Shown: piece by piece, positions 1 through 6,392 of the stretch
Numbering within the stretch: position 1 is the first letter of the stretch
How the letters are laid out: every line of letters starts with the position of its first letter
Assembly: GCA_041497995.1 (NCBI GenBank)
Contig: JBGQHM010000159.1
Span: forward strand, 1-13,692
DNA: 13,692 bases
Direction of reading: 5' to 3'
From: DATKMS01 sp041497995
Lineage (GTDB): Bacteria > Desulfobacterota > Binatia > HRBIN30
Position numbers and translations under genes: made by a program
The notes under the pieces: model-generated
What the model saw: only the letters and a program-made list of their open reading frames with translations
Database searches by the model: none
What the model was told of the DNA's origin: nothing

Positions 1-87
1 AGTCCGTTTACCCGCCTCGCCTGCTCGGAGATGTCGGTGGCTGCCAGCTTCTGTGGAGTCCGCAGGAGTGAGGTTCAGGACGCTCGT

Positions 88-115
88 ACTCTAGTGCTTT
101 CGTGGGTGGAGTCAA
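88..115 (-). promoter_or_regulatory. Possible promoter facing left out of the window
   Basis: On the minus strand TTGACT (110-115) is followed after 16 bases by TAGAGT (88-93). This is a moderate match to a sigma70 promoter, pointing at whatever lies left of the window. The 136 bases before the first gene hold no open frame, tRNA or other RNA that I recognise. The call rests on the two hexamers alone. Confidence 0.22.
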
Positions 116-136
116 GCACACCTCCGCGCCCGCCTC

Positions 137-865
137 TCAGCCGGCAGCGCTTCGGAAGCGTGCGGGATGATCACTGATGATGCCATCGATGCCAAGCCGC
201 AGCAGGTCGCACATGGCATCGATGTCATTCACGGTCCACGTGAGCACCTGCAGGCCACGCGCGTGCGCCGCCTGTACGACATCCGTTGACACCAACATCC
301 AATGCGGGTGGAATGAGACGGCGCCGAGGCGGCGAGCCCAGTCCCATGCCTGCGCGAGCTCGGTGTCCTGCCAGAGCAATCCGACCTGCGCAGCGGCGTC
401 GCGGTCGCGCACGATTGCCAACGCCTCGGGCTGGAAGCAGGAAATGATAGTGCGGCCCATCAATCCACGACGCGTCAGCAAGCCGGTCAGTGTCGCCGCC
501 AGCTCCTGCCAGTCTGTCTCCGGGGCCTTCACCTCGACGTTGAGGCGCGCGCGAGTGCCGACGATGTCGATCACTTCATCCAGATCCAGGACGCGCTCAC
601 CCGCGAACTGCGGCGCGTACCATCCACCGGCATCTAGAGTCTTGAGCTCTGCCAACGATCGCTCCCGTACGGCCCCGGTTCCGTTCGTCGTACGCTGCAG
701 ATCGAGATCGTGGATGACCACGAGCTCGCCATCCCGGCTGAGTTGCACGTCCAACTCAATCATGTCGACACCAAGGTCCAACGCGCGCTCGAACGCAGGC
801 CGGGTATGTTCGGGCGCGGAACCCGACGCGCCGCGGTGCGCGATGCGCAGCCATGGTTGAGACAT
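137..865 (-). CDS. ugpQ: Glycerophosphodiester phosphodiesterase (UgpQ-like, cytoplasmic)
   Basis: Hydrolyses glycerophosphodiesters to glycerol-3-phosphate and an alcohol, as in phospholipid turnover. The 242-residue protein is the compact GDPD TIM barrel with no signal peptide, so cytoplasmic UgpQ type rather than periplasmic GlpQ. The N-terminal HRG (10-12) is followed by APEHT (17-21), where the family usually has PENT; the metal-binding Glu19 is kept and Asn is replaced by His. IELD (36-39) and VIHD (50-53) supply further metal and catalytic residues. LNVEVK, WTVND and DGIISDHP follow in the usual order. I chose the ATG at 865 because the HRG motif then lies ten residues in, as in relatives. 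In-frame ATGs at 877 and 916 would add a low-complexity extension. It is divergent from prmA and the only left-pointing gene in the left part. Family assignment is firm; the gene symbol is by size and lack of signal peptide. Confidence 0.9.
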   Translation of the reverse strand: MSQPWLRIAHRGASGSAPEHTRPAFERALDLGVDMIELDVQLSRDGELVVIHDLDLQRTTNGTGAVRERSLAELKTLDAGGWYAPQFAGERVLDLDEVIDIVGTRARLNVEVKAPETDWQELAATLTGLLTRRGLMGRTIISCFQPEALAIVRDRDAAAQVGLLWQDTELAQAWDWARRLGAVSFHPHWMLVSTDVVQAAHARGLQVLTWTVNDIDAMCDLLRLGIDGIISDHPARFRSAAG

Positions 866-872
866 TGTGCCT

Positions 873-901
873 GGCATAGAGGGAGCGCCGCGCGTGGTCA
901 A
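873..901 (-). promoter_or_regulatory. Candidate ugpQ promoter
   Basis: Minus-strand TTGACC (896-901), 17-base spacer, TATGCC (873-878). The -35 is good and the -10 is poor. Transcription would start near 866, next to the ATG at 865, so the message would have almost no leader. The site also makes the alternative starts at 877 and 916 unlikely. It is a pattern match only. Confidence 0.3.
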
Positions 902-974
902 GCCGGCGCTCGGCATACACGACGACGCGTCTGCTCATTGCGATGCGCGCTCGCGATGTGCGATAGGAAGTCTT

Positions 975-1835
975 GTGGGCATCGAATGGTTTGAGTGCAC
1001 GATCGAGATCCCCGCGGCGCATAGCGAGAGCGTCGCGAATTTCCTGATCGACAACGGCGCTCCTGGGCTCCAGTCGGATGAGTGCGGTGGTGTTGCCCGG
1101 CTCACGGCGTACTTTTCCTCCGAACCCCCTCTGCACGCCCTTGCCTGCTTCTGCAGCGCTATTGGGTGCCCGGTACCTGACGCAGAGGGCATTCGTGTAC
1201 GACAGGTGCCGAACGAAGATTGGGGCGAGAACTGGCGGGCGCATTTCCAACCGCAAGGCGTAGGCTCGCGACTCTTCATTTGCCCGCCATGGGATTGTGC
1301 CGCACCCGCAGGATGTCTGGTGGTCGTCATCGATCCGGGGATGGCGTTTGGCACTGGCCAACACGCTACCACGCGTGGCTGCCTTCTGCTCCTTGAAGGA
1401 GCAGCCAGTAGCGGCCAGGTCACACGGGCGCTCGATGTTGGCACCGGCTCCGGAATACTGGCAATCGCTCTGGCCAAGCTGGGGCTTCCCGACGTGTGGG
1501 CAGTTGACACCGACGCGACCGCCTGCGCGATCGCGGAAGCGAACGTCGCAACCAACGCCGTAGCGGCGCCCTTGCACATCTGTCTCAGCTTGGATGACGT
1601 GTCGGGGACGTTCGACCTTGTTGCGGCAAACCTCTTTGCCAACCTGCTTGAGGAGATGACGCCACGACTCGTTGGTCTCCTGCGGCCCGGCGGCGTCCTG
1701 ATCTGCTCGGGGTTCTTGACCGACGACGAACACCGCGTGCGGCGGGCGTATGAGTCGCGCGGACTCCGCCTCCAACGTCGCCACGAGGAGCAATCGTGGG
1801 TGACGTTGGCTCTGCACCGACCGACGGAGCCGTGA
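975..1835 (+). CDS. prmA: Ribosomal protein L11 methyltransferase PrmA
   Basis: SAM-dependent trimethylation of ribosomal protein L11. The protein is 286-287 residues, close to the 293 of E. coli PrmA. The N-terminal substrate-recognition domain covers about 1-70. The linker motif NEDWGENWRAHFQP (80-93) follows, then IDPGMAFGTGQHATT (119-133) and the SAM-binding loop DVGTGSGILAIAL (from 154). VAANLFANLL occupies the usual catalytic NxxxxxL position. The frame is open further upstream, but the family begins at this WFE segment. The GTG at 975 has AGGAAG (965-970) four bases ahead of it, so I take GTG as the start. Its end overlaps rsmE, a coupling common for these two genes. Confidence 0.93.
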   Translation: MGIEWFECTIEIPAAHSESVANFLIDNGAPGLQSDECGGVARLTAYFSSEPPLHALACFCSAIGCPVPDAEGIRVRQVPNEDWGENWRAHFQPQGVGSRLFICPPWDCAAPAGCLVVVIDPGMAFGTGQHATTRGCLLLLEGAASSGQVTRALDVGTGSGILAIALAKLGLPDVWAVDTDATACAIAEANVATNAVAAPLHICLSLDDVSGTFDLVAANLFANLLEEMTPRLVGLLRPGGVLICSGFLTDDEHRVRRAYESRGLRLQRRHEEQSWVTLALHRPTEP

Positions 1836-2569
1836 GTCTTCCACGATTCCTCGTCGCTCCTGAGGAGTTGAAAGCGGCGCGCGTCGTGTTAGCCGGCGCG
1901 CAGCTGCACCATTTGCGCGCGCGCCGTCTACGCGTGGGAAGCGCGCTCGTGTTGGCGGACGGAATGGGCACGCAGCGGCGCGGCGTCGTGGCCGCCTTAG
2001 ATCGACACCAAGCAGTGATCGAGATAGTAGACGAGCTGTCAGTACACCGGGACTCGACACTCCAGCTTACGATCGCGCAGGCAGCACTCAAGGGTGACAA
2101 ACTGGATTGGGTGATCGAGAAGACCACCGAGCTCGGGGTGACCGAGCTGGTAATTTTCACCTCGGAGAGAACTGTTGGGCGTGTCGGCGTCGAGCGACGC
2201 ACTCGGTGGAGCCGCGTCGCGAGTAGCGCGGCGCAGCAGTGTCAGCGCAGCACACTCCCGGCTATAGGGGGACCCATTTCCTTCGACGAACTCCTTGCCC
2301 GAAGCACCGACGCAGTGCGCCTATTCTTCTGGGAAGGACACGCGGGGAGCGGCCTCGCAGCGGTACACCGCCAACACTCGAGGGCCGCCTCTGTACTCGC
2401 CGTGATCGGCCCCGAGGGCGGGTTCAGCACCGGCGAGGCACGGCGCGCCGAGGCAGCCGGTCTTCACACGGTCAGCCTCGGTCCACGGATTCTGCGCGCG
2501 GAAACTGCCGCGCTCGTGGCTGGGACGCTGTGCCAGTTCCTCTGGGGTGATCTCGGAGAGGATGGCTGA
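1832..2569 (+). CDS. rsmE: 16S rRNA m3U1498 methyltransferase RsmE
   Basis: SPOUT-class methyltransferase that modifies U1498 of 16S rRNA in the assembled small subunit. It has the N-terminal PUA-like part with LPRFLV and QLHHLRARRLRVG, then KGDKLDWVIEKTTELGV. The C-terminal knot has VIGPEGGFS and LGPRILRAETAAL, the SAM-binding signatures. By family alignment the start is the GTG at 1832, which overlaps the prmA TGA (1833-1835) as GTGA and gives 245 residues against about 243 in E. coli. A second in-frame GTG at 1796 has the better ribosome-binding site, GAGGAG (1785-1790) at five bases, and would add 12 residues. Which one is used is open. It forms a translationally coupled pair with prmA. 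Confidence 0.93.
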   Translation: MSLPRFLVAPEELKAARVVLAGAQLHHLRARRLRVGSALVLADGMGTQRRGVVAALDRHQAVIEIVDELSVHRDSTLQLTIAQAALKGDKLDWVIEKTTELGVTELVIFTSERTVGRVGVERRTRWSRVASSAAQQCQRSTLPAIGGPISFDELLARSTDAVRLFFWEGHAGSGLAAVHRQHSRAASVLAVIGPEGGFSTGEARRAEAAGLHTVSLGPRILRAETAALVAGTLCQFLWGDLGEDG

Positions 2570-2588
2570 CGGTGCTTCGACACGTGGC

Positions 2589-2616
2589 CTGGGGGCCTGC
2601 GCCCCGCTTGCCCCAG
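2589..2616 (+). other. GC-rich alternative hairpins after rsmE
   Basis: Two overlapping, mutually exclusive stems can form in the 76-base gap before gshB. One pairs CTGGGG (2589-2594) with CCCCAG (2611-2616). The other pairs GGGGC (2592-2596) with GCCCC (2601-2605) around a four-base loop. No T-run follows, so this is not a standard intrinsic terminator. It may end or attenuate the prmA-rsmE message, or mean nothing in DNA this rich in GC. Confidence 0.25.
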
Positions 2617-2636
2617 CCGCTGTAGGCTCGTAGCAT
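2608..2636 (+). promoter_or_regulatory. Candidate gshB promoter, near-leaderless
   Basis: TTGCCC (2608-2613), 17 bases, TAGCAT (2631-2636). The predicted start near 2643 is only about three bases before the gshB ATG at 2646, which has no Shine-Dalgarno sequence. The lack of a ribosome-binding site and the promoter position agree with each other. The hexamers are mediocre. Confidence 0.3.
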
Positions 2637-2645
2637 ACGGCTTCT

Positions 2646-3596
2646 ATGGCGGATCGTTTCCTGTTCATCATGGATCCCATCGAGCGGATCCTTCCGGACA
2701 AAGACACAACCTTCGTGTTCATGCTCGAAAGTCAGGCGCGCGGGCATGGCGTCTATATCTGCGAAGTGCACGACCTGTTCGTTGACGCCGCGCGTCCCGG
2801 CGCGCGCGTTCGTCGCGCCGAAGTCGTCCGTGGCGTGCCACACTACCGTCTCATCGAGGAGCGCGTTGAGCCGATCGATTGGTTCCACGCCGTTTTCATG
2901 CGCAAGGATCCACCCGTCGACCTCACATACCTGTTCGCGACGCACGTCCTTAGCCTCGTTGACCCGTCAAGGACGTTCGTCATGAATCACCCGCGCGGCT
3001 TGCGGGATGCGAACGAGAAGGTATACGCGCTGCACTTCCCCAGCGTCATCCCGCCAAGCATCGTGAGTTACGACCTTGACCGTCTCAGAGCTTTCATGGA
3101 CAGCCTCGGCGGCGAAATGATCGTCAAGCCGCTCGACGGCTGTGGCGGCGCGGGTGTCTTCCACCTCCGTCGCAGCGACCGCAACCTCAACGCTATTCTG
3201 GAGCTCTCGACGGACAACGGGCGCCGGCCGCTGATGGCGCAGCGCTACCTTCCAGAGATCCGTCAGGGGGACAAGCGGCTGATCGTCCTCAACGGAGAGC
3301 CCCTCGGTGCCACGCTCCGGGTACCGCGAGAGGACGAGCACCGGGGGAACATTCACGTTGGCGGCACATGCGTCAAGACCGGCATCAGCCCGCGCGACCG
3401 CGTTATCGTTGATGCCCTCGCCCCACGCCTACGGCAAGACGGTCTCTTCTTTGCGGGTCTGGACATCATCGGCGACTTCCTCACCGAAGTAAACGTTACC
3501 AGCCCTACGGGCATCCAAGAGATCAACGCACTAGATGGCGTGGCCCTTGAGGCCAACGTCATCGACTTTGTCGAGAAGCAGCTCCCTCAACGCTAG
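2646..3596 (+). CDS. gshB: Glutathione synthetase GshB (ATP-grasp)
   Basis: Joins glycine to gamma-glutamylcysteine with ATP, the last step of glutathione synthesis. The 316 residues match the E. coli enzyme in length. Visible family motifs, in order: MDPIERI (9-15), MRKDPPVDLTY (85-95), NHPRGLRDANEK (114-125), the ATP-binding VKPLDGCGGAGVF (160-172), DKRLIVLNGEPLGA (209-222), EHRGNIHVGG (231-240) and the metal-binding EVNVTSPTGIQEI (281-293). The glycine-rich loop has Cys166 where many relatives have another residue. The partner gshA is not in this window. No ribosome-binding site precedes the ATG; see the promoter entry. It ends convergently to the secreted-protein array. Confidence 0.95.
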   Translation: MADRFLFIMDPIERILPDKDTTFVFMLESQARGHGVYICEVHDLFVDAARPGARVRRAEVVRGVPHYRLIEERVEPIDWFHAVFMRKDPPVDLTYLFATHVLSLVDPSRTFVMNHPRGLRDANEKVYALHFPSVIPPSIVSYDLDRLRAFMDSLGGEMIVKPLDGCGGAGVFHLRRSDRNLNAILELSTDNGRRPLMAQRYLPEIRQGDKRLIVLNGEPLGATLRVPREDEHRGNIHVGGTCVKTGISPRDRVIVDALAPRLRQDGLFFAGLDIIGDFLTEVNVTSPTGIQEINALDGVALEANVIDFVEKQLPQR

Positions 3597-3672
3597 CTAA
3601 CTCTCTCCCACCGAGGTCGCGCGGGCTCCTCGGCAGTAACTTCCTCATCGGCCTTCAGTGCCCCAAAAGCAG

Positions 3673-3707
3673 AAGAGGCGGGATGCCTGACCGGCACCCC
3701 GCCTCTT
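3673..3707 (-). terminator. Hairpin terminator between convergent genes
   Basis: AAGAGGCGGG (3673-3682) and CCCGCCTCTT (3698-3707) form a perfect ten-pair stem. The 15-base loop contains a further TGCC/GGCA pairing. AGC (3668-3670) and GCT (3708-3710) can extend it past a two-base bulge. Read on the minus strand it is followed by a short T-rich stretch ending TTTT, so it best ends the left-pointing array 25 bases after its last stop. On the plus strand it lacks a T-run but may still stop gshB transcripts. Confidence 0.72.
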
Positions 3708-3734
3708 GCTGTACGCAAGTCTCAGTCTCGGCGA

Positions 3735-5012
3735 CTACGGAATCGTGATCACGTCCGCAGCATCGCGAGCACCCTGCATGTGCAGATTGAACGCGGCGCT
3801 GTGCGCGGTGCCGTTGTTGTGCGTCTCAACCGCGATTCCCAACAGAGCACTTGGAAGCGGGGGCTTACCGATCGGATTGATCCGCGTTTGACCACTCAGC
3901 GTTCCAGCCGTGTTGACATTGAAGATCGACCGGCTGCAGTCCGGCGTGTCCAAGTTGCAGATTCGTATGTCTTGGAAACACGTCACCGATTTACTGGTGG
4001 AAAAACGCTGCTCAAACTCGTTGAACACCAGGTACTGCACTACGGCCGAACCCGGAATCTGTCGTAGCAGATCTTCCGAACAGGGAACAAACACAATGTT
4101 CGTCGAGATCGTGCTCGTCGAACCAGGAACCGGATCCTTGGCATCCTCGAAGAAGTGATTCAGGATGAGAAAGTTAGGGCACCCGTTGTATTCCGCAGAC
4201 GCGGGATCACCACCCAGCGTCAACACATTGGGGTCGCCCGCGGTCACCCCGGTCGCTTGGACACCAATTGCATTGTAGCTCGCAACGTCCAAGTTCGTGG
4301 CAGTGGAGGTTTCCAGCAGCGCCTCCCCCTTGAGTTCGTTACGCGGCACCGGCACACCGTTGGCGTCGATTGCGATGCACTTGAGTTCACCAACAAATGA
4401 ATCCTCGGGAACGCCGGGCACCCGTGTGCCACTGTTACTCTGGGTGCATTTCCCTCCGGGGAACGGATTGCAGTCAGCGTCCGTACCGCAGCTCCGACCG
4501 GGATTTTGCTGACACACCCCGCTAGTCAATGGGAGGCCCAGGGGGCAGCTGCCGCCTCCGGGGCAATCAGTTGCCACCTTGCAAGCCTTCCCGTCGTTCG
4601 TGCCGCCATCGCAGGTACGACCAGCGAGCAAGCCGTCGGAGGCCTTCCACTCGATCGGCTGGCCACCGGTCAGCTGGATGCGAAAGTCGACCTCCTGCCA
4701 GCCCGGAAGACACAGCCCGCCGTTCACGCAGAGCGTAGGATTACCTGTGCAAATGTTCCCTTCCGCGGTTCCACCCGAGCAGTGCGAGTTCGCATCCAGA
4801 TAGAAGCAGTGCACTAGAATTGGAGTGGTTTGGTTCGTGTTGCTCAAGCGAACAACCGTATCGACACCGTTAGGGGTATTCACCGCGATCTTCGGGTAGA
4901 TGACGATCGCCGCCGGCTTGTCCGAGGCAATATCCGCTCGCGCCACCACCCCCGAGGTAACCAGTGCTGTCACGATCGCCATCGTCCAGCCTGCCCATCG
5001 CACCTGTCCCAT
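3735..5012 (-). CDS. Secreted cysteine-rich protein, subtype A, copy 2 (unknown function)
   Basis: Family not recognised. 425 residues. Signal peptide 1-26 ends ARA before DIASDKPAA. A beta-rich region follows, with VDTVVRLSNTN and HCFYLD (68-73). A Cys module with cysteines at 78, 88, 95 and 101 comes next, then GWQEVDF and QPIEW. Two more four-Cys modules (134-156 and 167-189) have the pattern C-x7/9-C-x5-C-x5/7-C. The core is VGELKCIA (207-214), then AEYNGCP, VPCSED, NEFEQRFSTS and a C-terminal DVITIP. I chose the ATG at 5012 for its AAAGGAGA site seven bases upstream and because it begins the signal peptide; the frame is open to 5117, inside the previous gene. Fifty-two bases follow the stop of the subtype B gene. 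It is the most cysteine-rich of the four. Export is well supported; a structural or binding role is a guess. Confidence 0.85.
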   Translation of the reverse strand: MGQVRWAGWTMAIVTALVTSGVVARADIASDKPAAIVIYPKIAVNTPNGVDTVVRLSNTNQTTPILVHCFYLDANSHCSGGTAEGNICTGNPTLCVNGGLCLPGWQEVDFRIQLTGGQPIEWKASDGLLAGRTCDGGTNDGKACKVATDCPGGGSCPLGLPLTSGVCQQNPGRSCGTDADCNPFPGGKCTQSNSGTRVPGVPEDSFVGELKCIAIDANGVPVPRNELKGEALLETSTATNLDVASYNAIGVQATGVTAGDPNVLTLGGDPASAEYNGCPNFLILNHFFEDAKDPVPGSTSTISTNIVFVPCSEDLLRQIPGSAVVQYLVFNEFEQRFSTSKSVTCFQDIRICNLDTPDCSRSIFNVNTAGTLSGQTRINPIGKPPLPSALLGIAVETHNNGTAHSAAFNLHMQGARDAADVITIP

Positions 5013-5018
5013 GTGTAG

Positions 5019-5026
5019 TCTCCTTT
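5019..5026 (-). promoter_or_regulatory. Ribosome-binding site fixing the copy-2 subtype A start
   Basis: Minus-strand AAAGGAGA, with GGAG ending seven bases before the ATG at 5012. It decides that start over in-frame codons further upstream (5051, 5117) that would overlap the preceding gene. Confidence 0.8.
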
Positions 5027-5064
5027 CCGCCATTCTTGGACGCTGCGTCATCAGCACACCCCGC

Positions 5065-6267
5065 TCACTGCAACTGGATCTGATCTGGTGGGATCGTGAT
5101 GATGTCCTGTCCCGCAAAATCCTGGAAGGACGTCACGCCATTCTGAGCGTTCCTGGCGGTGAAGCCATTCTTGTTATCCCTGTGCGTCTCTTCAATGACG
5201 ATCATCACGCCGCCGGGTCTGCCCGAAGAGGAGCGCACGAAGCCCTGAAGGATCTCCCCACCGGCGTTGAACGTCTTGAAGATATCATTGATGCCGTTCG
5301 ATAGCGGATCGTCCGAACCGAGGTCGAAGGAGCCCCAGCACGTAAAGGTGGTCGACGCCGAGAAGAACTGCTCGAATTCGTTGTACACCTTGAACTGCAG
5401 TGTGATCGGCGGCGGCTGCTGGGTCTCGAAATTTTCAGTACAGGGCACAACGGTGATGTTGGTCGTCACCTCACTGCACGGATGAGTCGTGCAAAATTCC
5501 TGCTGTTCGACGACGCGGTCAGGTGCGCCAGTTGCGGGGTGGTCGAGGATCCACGTGGCTGGACAACCCTCGTACTCAGCTCCGGTCGGGCATTGGTCCG
5601 TAACGCCCCCCCCCAAGCAGAGAATGTTGTCCATGTTGTTCGTGTCGAAACCCTTTAGCCCGACGGCGTTGTACTTCGACACGTCGCCAGTGTCGATGGT
5701 CTCGAGCGTGGCCTCACCCTTCAGGGCATTGCCCGGAACGGGGAACCCACCCTGGTCGACCTCAATGCACTTCAACTCACCCGTGAAGCCAGGCACCACA
5801 GGAGGCACGTGGCCGGGATCCAAGCCAGCATCGCAACAGTCGGCCTGATCGGTGCCACTCTCTTTGCCGGAGCCCTTCACCTGGTTGCACATCGTGCCCC
5901 CGCGGCAATTTTTCTCCAGCGGGTTGTCCAAGCGGCCGGTTGACACCACCCAGTGGGTCGGCTGCTGCTTGGTCAGCCAGATGTCAAAATCGATCTCCGT
6001 CCACAACGGCGGATTGAGTGGGCCCACCGGTAGGAAGGGATTCGTCAGCGCGCCGTTCACATAGAAACAGTGCGCATGCCGCATGTTGTTGGAGGTGTTG
6101 GTAATCTGAATGATCGTGTCGCGTGTCCCGTCGGAGATAACCTTCGGAAACACCAAGATCGACGCGCTTTGCTCGGTGGTGACTGCGGCTGCGACCGGCC
6201 TGGCTAACCCTAGCCCGACCAGCGCTGCGAGTCCCATGAGCCCAACTAGCCCTCGCTGCCTACGCAT
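5065..6267 (-). CDS. Secreted protein, subtype B, copy 2 (unknown function)
   Basis: Family not recognised. 400 residues. Signal peptide 1-28 ends VAAA. The mature protein begins VTTEQSASILVFPK, almost the same as its subtype B paralogue. DTIIQITNTS (50-59) and HCFYVN (66-71) follow. Instead of the subtype A Cys module there is a proline-rich stretch, then LTKQQPTHWVVSTGRLD, a Cys cluster with AGLDPGHVPP, FTGELKCIEVD, SKYNAVG, LCLGGGV...GAEYEGCP, VPCTENFE, NEFEQFFSAS and TCWGSF. The end is DIITIP plus a nine-residue hydrophilic tail absent from the others. The ATG at 6267 has a perfect AAAGGAGG site six bases ahead; a GTG at 6288 is less likely. It is the first gene of the second promoter-B-A unit. 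Confidence 0.86.
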   Translation of the reverse strand: MRRQRGLVGLMGLAALVGLGLARPVAAAVTTEQSASILVFPKVISDGTRDTIIQITNTSNNMRHAHCFYVNGALTNPFLPVGPLNPPLWTEIDFDIWLTKQQPTHWVVSTGRLDNPLEKNCRGGTMCNQVKGSGKESGTDQADCCDAGLDPGHVPPVVPGFTGELKCIEVDQGGFPVPGNALKGEATLETIDTGDVSKYNAVGLKGFDTNNMDNILCLGGGVTDQCPTGAEYEGCPATWILDHPATGAPDRVVEQQEFCTTHPCSEVTTNITVVPCTENFETQQPPPITLQFKVYNEFEQFFSASTTFTCWGSFDLGSDDPLSNGINDIFKTFNAGGEILQGFVRSSSGRPGGVMIVIEETHRDNKNGFTARNAQNGVTSFQDFAGQDIITIPPDQIQLQ

Positions 6268-6273
6268 TACCCT

Positions 6274-6281
6274 CCTCCTTT
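6274..6281 (-). promoter_or_regulatory. Strong ribosome-binding site for the copy-2 subtype B gene
   Basis: Minus-strand AAAGGAGG six bases before the ATG at 6267. It is the best Shine-Dalgarno sequence seen in the window and suggests strong translation. Confidence 0.85.
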
Positions 6282-6333
6282 CGATCACGCCACACCATAC
6301 TGGCCATGGCGAACCCCTCGACCAAGTGTCGGC

Positions 6334-6362
6334 CTTATATCCGTGGGGTCAAAAGTTGTCAA
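6334..6362 (-). promoter_or_regulatory. Near-consensus sigma70 promoter of tandem unit 2
   Basis: Minus-strand TTGACA (6357-6362), exactly 17 bases, TATAAG (6334-6339). Five bases later comes CACTTG (6323-6328), which should cover the start of transcription. The leader to the ATG at 6267 is then about 60 bases. The same arrangement precedes the other subtype B gene. It lies about 30 bases after the stop of the upstream subtype A gene with no terminator between, so read-through from unit 1 is possible too. Confidence 0.8.
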
Positions 6363-6392
6363 GTCAAAAGGCCCTTTTTTTCCTCGTGTTCC

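Larger units (their letters stand above)
3735..6362 (-). repeat. Tandem unit 2: promoter, subtype B gene, subtype A gene
   Basis: Second copy of a promoter-B-A block in transcription order. It matches the block at 6393-8943 in gene order, promoter layout and protein sequence. DNA identity is mostly lost: one exact run I found between the two B genes is 19 bases (GTCGGCTGCTGCTTGGTCA at 5957-5975 and 8479-8497). The duplication is therefore old. Confidence 0.75.

Noticed and set aside
1..136. An RNA gene in the leftmost segment
   Set aside because: I tried tRNA, SRP RNA and RNase P RNA patterns by eye on both strands and found no match.
177..860. A 227-residue open frame opposite ugpQ
   Set aside because: Ser/Arg-rich mirror of the ugpQ frame with no recognisable domain.
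756..2060. A 434-residue open frame on the minus strand
   Set aside because: It runs antisense across prmA and into rsmE and ugpQ, all of which have clear family motifs; its composition is arginine-rich and motif-free.
6360..6385. AAAAGGCCCTTTT stretch as a terminator between the two units
   Set aside because: The stem would be five weak pairs around a three-base loop, too unstable to call.
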